From Holacanthus passer (lineage: Eukaryota > Chordata > Actinopteri > Pomacanthidae): a stretch of 64,000 nucleotides of DNA. This document shows positions 35,141 to 47,126 of the stretch, one piece after another. Both the position numbers and the translations under genes were made by a program. The stretch spans positions 24,005 to 88,004 of the forward strand of contig JAFREQ010000257.1 in assembly GCA_025331565.1 (NCBI GenBank), given 5' to 3'. Under the pieces are notes generated by a model. It searched no databases. It saw only the letters and a program-made list of their open reading frames with translations, and was not told the origin of the DNA. How positions within the stretch are numbered: the stretch's first letter is position 1; every line of letters starts with the position of its first letter.

Positions 35141-36273
35141 ACTTTCAAGCCACCATTCAAGTAACAGCACAAGATAAGAGCAGTGTCGCTTTTATTTTCC
35201 ATGAAACTGCCCTTGAAGTAAGGAAGTACTTTCCCTCTGCCCCTGCCCTCGTTTGACTTCTTTAGCCCAAGTGATGCTTCGTCTGTCACCGAACGCCGTG
35301 TTCTCTGTGACCTGGAAACATCTGGAGCGGGGAAGGCCGGCGTTACTCGGAATGAAAAACACCACTTTCAAACCAGAAACAGCCACTGTTAAAATACAGT
35401 GTATGCTGACTTTCTGGCTTGTGTTACTTCATCGCAAAAAAATTCCCTGAAGGCCGACTTTAGACCCAAAGTTTCAGTTTCAGTATGAAAAGTATGTGTG
35501 CGCCATCCAAATCTTTGTCTTTGCCAGGTGTAAATGGAGAATATCCAGACCATTCTTCATGTTTTGAATGTTAAAGTTTTGATGCTGACAGAGTATGAAC
35601 ACTTACAAACATCACCACTCTCTGATACAATCATGAAATATTCACAACTTTAGAAGTAGATGAAGGCGACAGTCTTGATCGTAACACACACATTCTTTGT
35701 GTGTAGAGATATTTATTTTTATAGTCAGCTGGGAGATCAAAAAATTATATCTACATGCTGCACCGATGTTAACTCATTAGCTTGCTAAACAATGTTGATC
35801 AGGGTATCGCTTGCATCGTGAACACAGCCGGCCATTCATGCAGTTTCGAGGGAAACGTTCCTAGGTGATAATCTGGGCAGGTATCAACTTTGTCTGCTCT
35901 TTGGAGCCTCTGGCAATATCCCACAATCAGACATCCATTACACCGGGAAAACATTTTCATTTTTACAGCTCAGGCCTGTCAATCCTGCCCACATTCATTT
36001 TCCCATGGGAGTCATCCAAATCCAGCATGACGGTTGCTAAATCCTGCCTTTCCCGCTAACAACTTTCTATTTGTGAAGCAATCCTTCGATGCAATGATGT
36101 AATACTGAGCAGTGAATATAGAAACAGTGGAAATGCCTGTAAACACTTATTAGTTAACATATCATCTTTTTCTCATTATGTAACTACAGCATCTTGATTG
36201 TTTCCTGATTCAGATAATAGTGTGCTTATAACTAAAATGGTTCACTAATTAGGTCTTACAGTTTGTGCAGTAA

Positions 36274-36330
36274 AGATAAGATAAACCTTTATTCATCCCA
36301 CAGTGGGGAAATTTGCACTGTGTCCTGGTT
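36274..36330 (+). repeat. Non-LTR-like element tail
   Basis: AAGATAAGATAAACCTTTAT followed by TCATCCCACAGTGGGGAAAT matches the copy at 10603. Confidence 0.45.
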
Positions 36331-36842
36331 TAAGCAGGTGATCAACGTTTCTCATGACTCTGTTTGAAGCCCTGCCAAATTTAAGCCTTGTATTTCAGGC
36401 TTAGCATTGTAATCTTCCCCTGTGAAGTTCTGTCTCATGAGCATGCGTCTGCATCTCCCTGCATTATTATACCCTCTATTTCCTTTGTACATAATATCCA
36501 ACCACACAAATCTCCTCTCATGCAGAAGTGCTTTCTCTTGTCTCACAATTAGCACAACTGAGGTTTTCAGAGATCAACCCTTTCCAGAATGCTGTGTATA
36601 TTCTGCCATAGGATGAGCCACTGAGGGCTTTTCCTGTGAGCTGAAGAGACATCTTGTGGTAAGGTGGAAACACTAGCCACTGACCAAGGTCAAAAAGATA
36701 AAAGGTGGTCAATAGCTTCCTCGAACAAGGAAGCCATTTATCACTTCGGCTTCTGGACACAAACAACAAAGACGGCAAAAAATGTCTCTTCATCATTTTT
36801 ACAGAATATAGATTCACGATGCAGCTACAGTTACTACAATTT

Positions 36843-37016
36843 CATTTAGCAGATACTTTTATCCAAAGTGATGTAATTCACATGCCAATGGAACCACCAT
36901 CAGGGGCAGTTTGGGGTTTGGTATCTTGCCAAGAACACTTCGACACATAGACTTGGTTGGTTGGTTATCCACCAAACAGAGGGTTGGTGGCTGACCCCCT
37001 GAGCTACAGCCGCCCC
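36843..37016 (-). repeat. SINE-like, tRNA-related repeat (reverse orientation)
   Basis: Read on the minus strand it begins GGGGCGGCTGTAGCTCAGGG, a tRNA-like head with an A-box-like motif. It ends with CTTTGGATAAAAGTATCTGC and TAAATG, a tail phrase shared by a common fish repeat. Confidence 0.5.
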
Positions 37017-38434
37017 AGCTGCAGTTCATAGATAAATACTTGACTGATCTGATGAATCACACTCTCTTGTTTCGTTCATGCAAATATCGATGACTGGCAA
37101 GGAATATCCAGAATATCTTATTATGGTAGATTCCCTTTGGTTTCATAAGCATAATGAGTGGATGCATGCTGAGTAAAACCAGACAAAACAGCCAGATGCA
37201 CACAGAGCTTTGTGACCCTCGTTCCTCAGCTGGCTGTCATTATCTCAAATATTTCACCCATGTTTCCACCTGGTGAGACCACAAACAACAAAGGCAACGC
37301 TTTTCTACAAATTCAACACTTTCCGTTGATGCTGGAGAAGGAGTTTCTTTAATGAGACGTGCTGTTTGTTCAGCATTTTGCAGATCATTTGTTTTGCTGA
37401 CATAAAAGTAATTCAGATCTTTAAAAAAAAAAAGAAAGCGAACATACAGCACAACACCCGGCATAACTCCAGCTGAGTGATGTCATGCACAGCGCCTGTT
37501 TACCAGCATCGGCCCGTACCACCCATCACGCCACATACTGTTGAGCCCCTGCGAAAGCTGCTCTCCACTTTCTGATGGTTACAAATGAGTCAAGTGTGAG
37601 ATGTGACAGTGGGACGACACAGGAACAAGGCGGTGGAGGATGTGGTCGCCCGTCCCTGCTCAAGTCAGTGCAGACATCCTTCCCTCCTCTTCCTGTAAGC
37701 GTAGCTGATTCGGGCTGCGTCTGTGGCCTGCTTAATAAAGCACAAAGGCCACGAGCAAGCTCTGACTGTCATGGTGGGAAACACAGACAGTCTTTCACTG
37801 GGCGGCACTGTGACTGACTGATTCTGAAAGCGCTGCCTCTGCAGGGCAAATGTCAACCCTCTTTGCGATGCTTGAATCCAGTGGCCAATCGTCTTCCATC
37901 ACTAATTATCAGATTCAGATTAAAGTAGGTCAGCATTTAAGAAAGCATCTCAGAAGACATGTCAAAACTAGTTGTAGCCTGCATATTTAAATAATGTTTT
38001 ATTTTGTTATTTATGATACTAACTTGCTATGAATCCCAACTTGTTGCAAACAGAGGGAGCTGAATTTGGTTTTCGAGCGCGCACAGTCTCACAGGCCTCA
38101 GAGGAACCAGTGCAGTGGCTATGGAAACCTTATTCAAGCCACAACAAGAAGGGTTTTGTCCTGATGGGACTCTGCTGAACCCCACTGGTCTCTTCCTCGC
38201 TCTCTTTGTCTGTCTGTCTCTCTTTCTCGCACATACACGAACATGCACACACACACACACACACACAGACACAGAAACAAGTCTTTTTTTTTTTTAATTT
38301 TCCCAGGGTGCACAGTGTCCCTGCATGGGGAGTGTTTACAGGATGTTATCTGTGTCAGTGCCGGCCCCTCATCCCTCTCTGAGTGGGTTTCAGAGGAATG
38401 CTGGAAAGGGATGGAGGAGTTCCAAAGTGGGAGT

Positions 38435-38437
<3 letters not shown>
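37017..38437. other. Intergenic upstream of the third rapunzel gene
   Basis: No gene seen. It contains a (CA)n microsatellite at 38245-38268 and an oligo-T at about 38283. Confidence 0.45.

Positions 38438-38484
<47 letters not shown>
38438..38484. repeat. (GA)n microsatellite abutting a TATA box
   Basis: About 23 GA units run without a gap into TATATATA at 38485. Confidence 0.9.
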
Positions 38485-38487
<3 letters not shown>

Positions 38488-38492
38488 ATATA
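38485..38492 (+). promoter_or_regulatory. TATA box of the third rapunzel gene
   Basis: TATATATA lies about 85 bases before a good donor (GAAAG then GTGAGT at 38576). This leaves room for a start site near 38515-38523 and a short leader exon ending at 38575. The GA tract immediately upstream may act as a GAGA-type element. Inference from spacing only. Confidence 0.45.
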
Positions 38493-38514
38493 CATCCCAA
38501 GGAGACTGGTGCTC

Positions 38515-38575
38515 ACAGGCACAGCTGGACTACTGGATAACTGGACTGTAGCCCACTGGATATTTAACTAGAAAG
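38515..38575 (+). other. Candidate 5' untranslated exon of the third rapunzel gene
   Basis: A short exon from the predicted start to a consensus donor. It would splice over 1.49 kb to acceptor TTCTTTCAG ending at 40069, 72 bases before the start codon. Confidence 0.4.
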
Positions 38576-40069
38576 GTGAGTTCTTCTTTTTTTTTTTTTT
38601 GCTTTAATCCTTTATTCAGCATCTCCATCATCTTCATCACCATTTTACAATAATTTTATGTTTTCTGTAAAATGTGAACGAGAAAGAAAGAAAAGAGAAA
38701 GAAAGACTCAGTGTTTTTTGTTCAGCATTACTCAACAGTATTAAAACTTGATTAGAAGGTTTGTTGCTTTTAGATTTTCTATTTTCCTAGAAGTTCAATG
38801 GTTTTTCTACAGAGTATATGGTCTTGTTCAGGACTCACGTATGTGGTTTCTATCAAAGCTCTGCCGCTCTGTAGCAAAGGGAAGATCAGTGTTTGATCAT
38901 GCACTGTGTGGGACTCGCCTTTTTTTAAATCTTCTCACAAGAATATCTTTCACTTTTTGTGCTAAACAAGACAGACTTTTTTGATTTTACAAGCAACAAT
39001 ATTTTCAAGCTCAAACCAAGGCAATTGCTCAGTAAGTATTTTCTTTCACTGTTATTTTTTTTCCTTTATTAGAATGGAATTTAATTCTGTTGTAAATACA
39101 AATTTAAATTTTGAACGCTGCACTTTTTTGTTATTTTTATCAACTGGTTCACATAGAAATGTGGAAAAATTATAAAAAGCACTGGTGGCATGTGGCTGAA
39201 TAAAGTCAATCTAATTAGTGCCGTGATAGGAAAGGCTGTAAAATGACACCACTGATCTCATCACTGCAGCAATTATTGGTGAGCTTATGTTCTGTGGTTA
39301 CATATATAAACCTGTATTTGTTGCATCACAACCCTTACAGAGCATGATATTTGTATGTGTATGGTTTTAATTGGGGCTGTAATGATGAGGGAAGTGTGAT
39401 TGCATTATTGAACAAGTGCAGTGGTGGGGATTTTCTTCTCTCAGACCTGGGTGTGCCTGTTCCCGAACTGGATATGGGCTCCAGGGAGCGAGAAATGAGT
39501 TAGGTCATCTCTCTTGAGTATTTTACACCGAAACCCGTACTATCGTCACCAAAGTAAATCCCCTTCTTTTACCATGTTGTGAACATCTGTGTTTGCTTTG
39601 GGTCCTGGCTATTGTTAGAGCGGTAAAAAAAATGACATCCCAAAGGGCCAATACTGCAATGTTGCACAATACTTACACGTCATAATTCATGAGTACACAC
39701 ACCATGTTTGATATTTATTCTGAATTGCCATCCATGTGTGTCTCGTTTGTGTACTTTCATAAGCTTTTTTTGATATGTGTCAATGCCACCAGGGCTTAAA
39801 ATGAGTCCCTGTCATTAACTGAGGCTCTGAGGGTGCGGCATGAAACTGGATGCCTACATGTGCTGACATGGCCTGCCGTTTACTTTATTGTAGAGTTTTG
39901 TTTGTAAGAATGAAACTGTCCTGTGAGAAAAAAACCTCTTGATGTCAGCTGATTGCATTTGCTTTGCCAAATATAGCTGAAAAAAGAAAATGGGGCGCCA
40001 TAATTTCTCTGAAATGTCATAAAAAATATCATGAACTTTACAAGGGTTTCATGTTTCTTCTTCTTTCAG
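38576..40069 (+). other. Probable leader intron of the third rapunzel gene
   Basis: AT-rich, begins GTGAGT and ends TTCTTTCAG. No coding content was recognised. Confidence 0.4.
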
Positions 40070-40141
40070 GCACCAGCAAAATCTCTGGCTCTGGAAATCA
40101 TATTAGATTAGTTGAGTCGTGTGACGTAAAAAAATACAAAG

Positions 40142-41323
40142 ATGAACAGTGTGGCAGATTGGCTCGTGCAGAACAGGGACAAGATCGAGAAAGGTGTGGA
40201 GATCATGGGGCAAGCCTCGGAGGTGCTCGCTGCCACTGTGGGCCAGCTTCACCCCGTCTTGGAGGCCGTGTTTGTCGCTTCTGCCGAGCTACTCAGCAAC
40301 CCGGAGGGCAAAGAGGCTCGCTATTTGACTCAGCAATTCGAACTAGTCAACCAGCAACTTGAGGGAATCCAAGATGAGATTGACAAAATAGCCCTGGAGC
40401 TGCAGAAGACGTCGATGAACAAGCAGAACTTTGATCGAGAGGCGCAGATGATCAGCCAGTATGAAAAGTTCCAGGACTTTGTCAACGCCAAGCCAAAGTT
40501 CAAAGAGAAGAAGATGGAGAAGTTCCTGAGCCATTACGAGAACACAGACGGAGACTTGAACTTGGATGCCCTCTACAACGCCGTCACTGGGGAGAACACC
40601 TCAGGAGACCCGATGCTGGAAACAGTCGTCACCACAGAGCAGAGAAGCAGACGGGCAGTTGAGGATTTCTGCGCCCGGCTGAAGAAGCTCTTTGTCGTGG
40701 GCATTATTGCCGTCATGGGCCACGCCGCCCTCAAGGAAGGGGCGGTGGGAGAGGAGATGGTGAAGAAGTGGCAGGGACGAATGGAGGACATCGAGAAACG
40801 GATGAAAGCGGCTGTGGATGAATGTACAGAGAACTTTGCCGAACAAGCCAAGCTGGACATGGAGCACCTTCTTCAGGAGAACCCGGGCACTGTCACTCAA
40901 GACTTCACCAAAACCCTTCTGGATTCACTTGCTAAGAAATACGACTGGGTGAACTGGTCCATCAGGGCCTTCAGCGACAGGGAGCGCATTTTCTTTTTCA
41001 ACTGGCTGGCAGGAAAGAAGTACCACGGAAGCGGAGGAGCCAACTGGTTTGACATTTTGACCAAGAACAAGATCAAAGTGGTGGTTTCCTTCTGCGTTGA
41101 CCCCAAGACCATTAACAAGAGTCAGATCCTGGAGCAGATTGAGGGGCAGAAGCTGAAGGGGAACATGATGGGAGTGGCTCTGTCTTTGAACAAGAGCTTC
41201 CCCAACTGCCTGGTCCATGCTGTCAGCCATTACAAGGAGGTGGTGGAGACCAACAACTTCCATGAGGATTGTTACTACTATGGAAAACACAAAAGAGCGT
41301 ACCTGTGCATCCACCCCGAATAG
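40142..41323 (+). CDS. rpz: Rapunzel-family protein, long form, intronless coding region (393 aa)
   Basis: One open exon of 393 codons; stop TAG at 41321-41323. Residues 19-52 are a hydrophobic/amphipathic helix. Residues 60-135 are charged and coiled-coil-like, with the family KFQDFVNAKPKFKEKKMEKF segment. Residues 183-197 (LFVVGIIAVMGHAAL) are a hydrophobic hairpin or span. Residues 205-250 are helical again. The C-terminal domain runs from YDWVNWSIR (268-275) to CYYYGKHKRAYLCIHPE (377-393). It is the most divergent of the three long copies in its N-terminal half, with LNKQNFDREAQ-like sequence where the others have DSQYFLVEEN. No signal peptide is seen. Family knowledge: zebrafish rapunzel gain of function causes skeletal and fin overgrowth, mechanism unclear. 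Numbering within rpz/rpz2/rpz3/rpz4 is not resolvable here. Confidence 0.88.
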   Translation: MNSVADWLVQNRDKIEKGVEIMGQASEVLAATVGQLHPVLEAVFVASAELLSNPEGKEARYLTQQFELVNQQLEGIQDEIDKIALELQKTSMNKQNFDREAQMISQYEKFQDFVNAKPKFKEKKMEKFLSHYENTDGDLNLDALYNAVTGENTSGDPMLETVVTTEQRSRRAVEDFCARLKKLFVVGIIAVMGHAALKEGAVGEEMVKKWQGRMEDIEKRMKAAVDECTENFAEQAKLDMEHLLQENPGTVTQDFTKTLLDSLAKKYDWVNWSIRAFSDRERIFFFNWLAGKKYHGSGGANWFDILTKNKIKVVVSFCVDPKTINKSQILEQIEGQKLKGNMMGVALSLNKSFPNCLVHAVSHYKEVVETNNFHEDCYYYGKHKRAYLCIHPE

Positions 41324-41418
41324 GCTCAGAGAAAAACATCAAGTGTTGCTGCAAAGAGGAACAAGTGAACTACAAATCAATTCATGAATGTATTCACCAG
41401 AGAATTGGAAATATTCCC

Positions 41419-41424
41419 ATTAAA
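41419..41424 (+). terminator. Candidate polyadenylation signal (ATTAAA)
   Basis: ATTAAA about 96 bases after the stop of the third rapunzel gene, followed by a T/G-rich stretch. Confidence 0.35.
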
Positions 41425-43611
41425 TATAAAAATGTATTCATAAATATTGTCTGTGTCGATGCATAATCTGGTTTCAGGTATGCGAGTCATTGTCTTCCTT
41501 GTAATGATTTTTATTATTTTACATATATATCTTTCCTCTGTTGATGATAGGGCAGCTTCAGGGTGTTATAGAAATTCAGAGCCATACATCTCCATGCCAG
41601 CTTCCACTTGTTATGTGTTAAGAAACTTATAATGATTCTATCCCCATTGGATTTTATTAGGGTTGGATGATATCATGATATTAGTCTGTTTGCTGCCAGA
41701 GACTTTGCCATATGTTTACATCAAGGTACCCTTTAATCCCTTAAACATATCCATTGGCATTGCTGTAAATCAATGAGCAGGACTGCACTATGGCGTTATT
41801 AGATTTTCATGTGATTTTTTTGCATCAATGTGGTGCAGCACTCAGAATAATCAGTTTAGATTAGACGAAAATATTGGATAATTTGAGCCTCGCAGTTCAT
41901 TATTGGCCTTTGAAAGCTCTAGAATGATCAATGAGGTGGATCTTGAGTTGCATTTCTTTTGTCAACTGATATTGATGTCAAGCATGTTCAACATTTAAAC
42001 AAATATTTTGACATTTTGAGAAAAAACACAGCCAGGAGACAGTTCGGATTATATCTAGTTTGTTTGCAAAACCATGCTATTATATATTTTTGTCAACATG
42101 GACGTAGAGCTAGAGGTGCTCGGAATAATGGACAGTCTGAACATCTGCATTTCCAACAACTGAGCGAACTCAATGTGCTGATGTGTGATATGATGAAAAA
42201 CTCCAGAGTAAACGAGTAACTAAACCTCCAGTTGAGATTGTTTTGTCAATTAGTTATTTGATCCACTTTCTTGGCTGATGTTCCAGAAAATGTACTATCT
42301 ATACAACATATATATCAAAATCATAAATAAACTACATATACTTTTACAGGTATCGTCCATTCCTAGATATAAATTTGTATAAAAAAACAGTCTTCTAATA
42401 TTCATGCAGCTTTTGGTGCAATATAGTGCTGCGGGGCAAACTTTCAAAATACTGAGTCGACAATCACATCATCAAGATACTTGTGTATTTTATTTTACTT
42501 TGTAATAAACAAAAAAATATGAATGCTTTTGTCATCATTGGTAATTATTACTTTAAAACACTTCTTGAGTTAAAACCTACCACAATTATTCTACAATAAA
42601 ATGCCCATCTGCCTGTATTTCTACTCTCTACTATTTCAACAATTTAATAACATGTCATTGTTTATCAAATGGGTGGAGGTTGATCTATAATAATACAATA
42701 ACAGTCACAACCTATGATGCCCACAGTTTTTTTTTTCCTGTCTGACTGGGTGTGTTTTCTCTCTGTAACATGAGAACCACATGACCAATAGGAAGACAAG
42801 CAGTGAGGAAGTTTAGTGTGTTTCTTCAAACTTTTTCAGGTGAGTCCATTTCTGATCAACATGTTTCATAGTGCACATTTAGATCATCTGTTTGATCACG
42901 AGTGGAGGCTTTAATAGAAAATGACCGATTCAGCTTAATCGACTTTATTCCAGTTGCATAATCGAGCTTTTTTTTTTTTTTTTTTCCTCCTGACGCATCG
43001 ATTTGCTCTTAGAAACGTCAAATGCTCTCATATATTTTCCTCATTTAATAAAGTGAGTCGGGTTGGAGGATTGGATGAATCTGCAGAATTTAATGCAGTT
43101 TGAACAGAATAAAAGCGTCTTTCTTTATGGGCGTTGGTTGCCAGGTCTGGTGCCTCCGCTGCACTTTTTTTTTCCAGGAAGTGTCAAACTTTTTAAAGGC
43201 GTCATCGTCTCGTGTTGATTTGTAAGAAAAGTCTAATCTGTGGTGTTAACGTGTGATGTTTGTTTGCCTCTCTAAATGTAAAATGATCCGATCAGAGCCC
43301 TTAAACATGGACGGATCAATACATTTTCCATTAAGAGGCGCATTAACAGGCGGATTAGTCCTTGTCTCTGTGGGCAGACTGAGGCTTTGTGTTCAGAGCA
43401 AACTGGCACAAAACCCAATGAAACACAAACTGTCTGAACTGTTTTTGTTTCAGATTGAAATAGATGCACATGATGTGTTCACTTCCCTCTATTTTATTGG
43501 AATAAAATGCTGTTAAATGCAAATGTTTTTATGAAATATAACAAGAAATTAACATGTTTTCAATGTTGCTTTCTTGTATTATATTTATAAGGGTTGAATC
43601 AATGGCAACTG
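41425..43611. other. Intergenic, no gene seen
   Basis: AT-rich. A CCAAT-like site (ATGACCAATAGG, 42781-42792) precedes a possible leader-exon end (CTTTTTCAG then GTGAGT at 42840), which might be the far 5' end of the fourth rapunzel gene. Oligo-T tracts occur at about 42727 and 42969. Confidence 0.35.
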
Positions 43612-44210
43612 GATTTCCTGTGACCCTTTGATCAGCGTCCAACCTCCAGTTTGGAAACCACTGGAATAAACTACCAAAATGTATAGGAAGTAAAACTAGC
43701 TCCAGTATTAACAATCTAATACATAATAATATGTCATATTCTGCTCAATGAGTACTTTTGATCGTGTTAGTACATACATGGAATATTTAAAGAAAGGTTG
43801 GAGATGCTTGAAGACATTTCACATCTCATCCAAGACGCTTGTTCAGTTCTGTCTTTCTGAAGAAGAAGAAGCATCTTGGATGAGAAGCGAAACGTCTTCA
43901 AGCATCTTCAGCCAAGTTCAGCTGCTGTCGACTCAACCCTTGTTGGAATATTCCTAAGTATTCCATTACAAGTCCTGCATTCAAAATGTTACTTCAGAAA
44001 AAGTACTTGGCAGCTTAAAGTATCAAAAGTATTCACGCAGAATATGATATATTATTTTGTATTAGATTGTTAATACTGATGCATCAACATGCAGCATTTT
44101 ATTGTTGTAGCTGGTTGAAGTGGAGCTAGTTTTACTTCATATAGATTTTGGTAGTTTATTCCAGTGGTTTCCAAACTGGGGGTTGGACCCCTTTCAAAAG
44201 GTCACAAGAT
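43612..44210. mobile_element. Foldback element with about 60-base near-identical inverted arms
   Basis: The left arm (43612-43732) and the reverse complement of the right arm (44061-44210) share CCAGTTTGGAAACCACTGGA, then ATAAACTACCAAAAT and GAAGTAAAACTAGCTCCA, and after a gap GTATTAACAATCTAATAC. The left arm has lost about 40 bases that the right arm keeps. Confidence 0.65.
43803..43906. repeat. Inverted-repeat hairpin nested inside the foldback element
   Basis: GATGCTTGAAGACATTTCAC at 43803 pairs with the reverse complement of the segment ending AACGTCTTCAAGCATC at 43903. The arms are about 38 bases with few mismatches around a 27-base loop. The 'GATGAGAAGCGAAACGTCTTC' type phrase is a known teleost repeat tail. 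Confidence 0.65.
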
Positions 44211-44934
44211 AAGTCTGAAGGGTCATGAGGTGATTAATGGGGTAAGAGAGAAGAAAAACAGAGCTCACACAAATCTGTATTAATTTTTTGGACGTCTCTC
44301 TAATCTTTTCTTTTTTGTGAAATATGTCTATAACCCTTTGGTCTCCTAACAGCCATTTATATGAAACTATGTGACAAGTGTAGAGGGGAAATATATCTGT
44401 GTTACTGAACATTAATGCTGCCATTCATATCTCTGGTACAAACTGTAGATGCACCTTTAGCTCACTGTCTCCTAAAATGTGATTTCTTCGAGCACTTTTA
44501 TGTTTGACTGGCCTGTGTGAAGATGCTTCACATGCACTCAGTGCGCAGTAACACAGCCCCTGGGACCCGGAGAGAGAGATAGAGCATCAGTGGGAAACAG
44601 GAATCATACTTTTTAACATGGTCAAATCAAATAAGATGCAGTCACTGTAAATGTTCTAACATCCTGCTGCAATTTCCTCCACTTTGTTGTTTTTCATCCT
44701 CAAGTTTTACAAGGAAATTATGCAGTTATTGCATATTTTAGAGTTTTACAGCAGTTTGACATTCAATGGACGTGCATTTGAAGGAATGGTTTAGAATTTA
44801 GAAAAGTGCTTATTCGCTTATTGTCCAGTTGTGGTTTTTTGTGGTTATGTGTCAAGACCACAGTGTGCCATGTTTACACTGGTTTTGTGTACATTTTAAA
44901 CAACAAGATAAAATGTGTTCATTAGTGAGCTTTA

Positions 44935-45115
44935 GAGGAGGTTGTAGGTAGATTTTACCTATGGACAGACTAGGTGCTTCCCTCTGTTTCCAGTCTCTGT
45001 GCTAAGATAACCAGCTGCTGGCTATAGCTCGATATTTAATCTATAGACGTGAAAGTGGTCTTTTCACTGACTCTCAGCAATCAAGTGTATTTCTCAAAAT
45101 GCTGAACGATTTCTT
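44935..45115 (-). repeat. Common teleost dispersed repeat, reverse copy
   Basis: Contains TGTTTCCAGTCTCTGTGCTA, GCTGCTGGCTATAG and ACTCTCAGCAATCAAG. These are the reverse of the phrases in the copy at 46150. Confidence 0.55.
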
Positions 45116-46149
45116 TCATTTTGAAGCCATCATGGTTGTTCAGATCTGTATGTGTTGGTGTTTAATCACCAGTGAAGACATCCTTGTGTGTGGATGCCTG
45201 CAGATGTGTCTGCAGAGGTGTGTGATGCTGAGTAACGGGTGCTGTTTTCTCAGAAGACTGCAGCGATGTCTAGATAAACGCCACAGATCAGCCCTCGGAG
45301 AGAGACGAACCAGCTGACAGATCATTTTCCATTGTCTCGTTGCCTTGGTGACTCGCTGAGCCTCACTGGAAAACGCACCCTTGCCCAGCAAGTTTAACCT
45401 CCTCCACTTAATCACTTCCCACGCCTGCTGCTCCAATATTGACTGGGAGAAACAGCTCTGACAGCTTCTGCTTCAGCTGCAGTTGAAAAACTGAACAACA
45501 GTCTGGAGAAACCTGAATTAAAAACATGTGACGACAGGCTCATTACCCACGACTGCTGCATCGTGTCTTAATGTGAGACTGAGTTTGTGAAGCCAGCAGA
45601 TGACTGTAGCATCGCTCTGGACCAGAATTTGATTTCCTCTCAAAGTACACATTTCCAGGTTTGCAAAGGGACATGTCTGAACATGCCCCGAAAATGAATC
45701 TAGGTTGCTCTTACAGTCAGTTATTCCTCTGTTTCCTGGCCTTCGGGAGGAGTTGTTTGTGTTTGATTAAGATTTTCCAAATCCAGTGGATTTGTTGTTT
45801 TTAAATTGCAAAAATGGAAGAAAGGAATTCATTTCCTTCATATCAACAATCGTCTACTGTAGCATCACAGACGACATGCTTTACTACTTTATGCCCTTGA
45901 AAACAATCATTTACCCTCCAGGTTGAAATGTGGTGACTTATTTACCGGCAGAATGACAACAGACTGTGTGAGAAAAACAGGCCTAACTCAGGGTTCACTT
46001 CACAGATTTTCCTCTCAACCATATAACACAGTCTTCATCTGCAGATGGAGTTTGCTCAGTTGTCATTGAAATGAATCTGTTGATGTGACCTTATGAATTC
46101 ATCCATAGTACTTTTAGACCTCATCCATGTTGGCTTCAAGTTAAAGAAA
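45116..46149. other. Intergenic between two inverted repeat copies
   Basis: No gene seen. 45150-45440 has fewer AT runs and open frames on both strands, but nothing recognisable. Confidence 0.4.
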
Positions 46150-46420
46150 TTGTTTAACATTTTGACTTCTGTTTATTCACTTTCTGGCAGAGAGTTAGAT
46201 GAGAAGATTGATACCACTCTCGTGTCTGTGTGTTAAATATGTATAATATAGCCAGCAGCTGTCCCTTAGCTTAGCATAAAGACTGGAAACAGGGGGAAAG
46301 AGCTAGCCTGACTCCGTCCAAAGGTAACAAAATTTGATGCAGTATTATGAGATGGATATGAGAGTGGCGCAAAAGCAAATGAGTATATTTCCATGATGTC
46401 AAACTATTTCTTTAAGCACG
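46150..46420 (+). repeat. Common teleost dispersed repeat, forward copy
   Basis: Contains GAGAGTTAGATGAGAAGATT, GATACCACTCTCGTGTCTGT and TAGCATAAAGACTGGAAACA. These are phrases I recognise as highly repeated in percomorph genomes. Confidence 0.6.
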
Positions 46421-46886
46421 ATAGTGACCTTGAGAATAGTATCAACAGACTGAGAGTTAGGAGTGATAGTGACACTTTTATCCATGTAATTTATGTATTG
46501 CAGTGAGTTATTAGATGTAATCTGTAAATGAATGTTTCTGTTTTAAACATGTGAGTTTACTCGTTTGTTTGTTGGTTTAAAGTCCGTCAGTGCTCCTCCA
46601 TGTTGTCCTCCAAGTCATACTACTGTACTAAGAGAAATGGTGCATTGCTCGCTTCAGATACATAACAGCTACCCCCCTTTTGCCATTGTCATGAAGTACT
46701 TTAGAATTTCATTCAACCTTTGAACAAAACTGTTTATGACCCAACAGTACAAACACAAATAACACAGAAACAGCTCAGTCTTCCGTCACAGCTGAATTCT
46801 CTTTGCATTGTTGACTCATTGCTCACTGGGTGTGGCCTGCAGCCAGCACCGAAGCTCACTTGGCTGTCTCTCTGTTTCCTTATCAG

Positions 46887-46946
46887 TTTTTGCTGTGTCG
46901 TAAGAGGAGCGAGGAGGCCACAGTCCAACAGCACTGGGACAGAACT
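46887..46946 (+). other. Candidate 5' untranslated exon of the fourth rapunzel gene
   Basis: Acceptor TTCCTTATCAG and donor AACT then GTAAGTAAG bound 60 bases. It would splice to 47107, 20 bases before the start codon. Confidence 0.3.
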
Positions 46947-47126
46947 GTAAGTAAGTCAAGACAATCCAACATTTGTGTCTGTTAGTACTGGAATGACTGA
47001 TCTGCCTCATTTTTTTACTCCGGTCTGCAGAAGAGCTTTATTTCCTTAAATATAACAGAAGCAATTTTGACTTTTTCTAACCATGTTAATGTTTTTCTCT
47101 TGTTAGAATCAGAGACACCAGCGAAG

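Noticed and set aside
39964..40362. 132-codon plus-strand frame overlapping the start of the third rapunzel gene
   Set aside because: It crosses the acceptor at 40069 and is out of frame with the conserved protein. Its product shows no family pattern.
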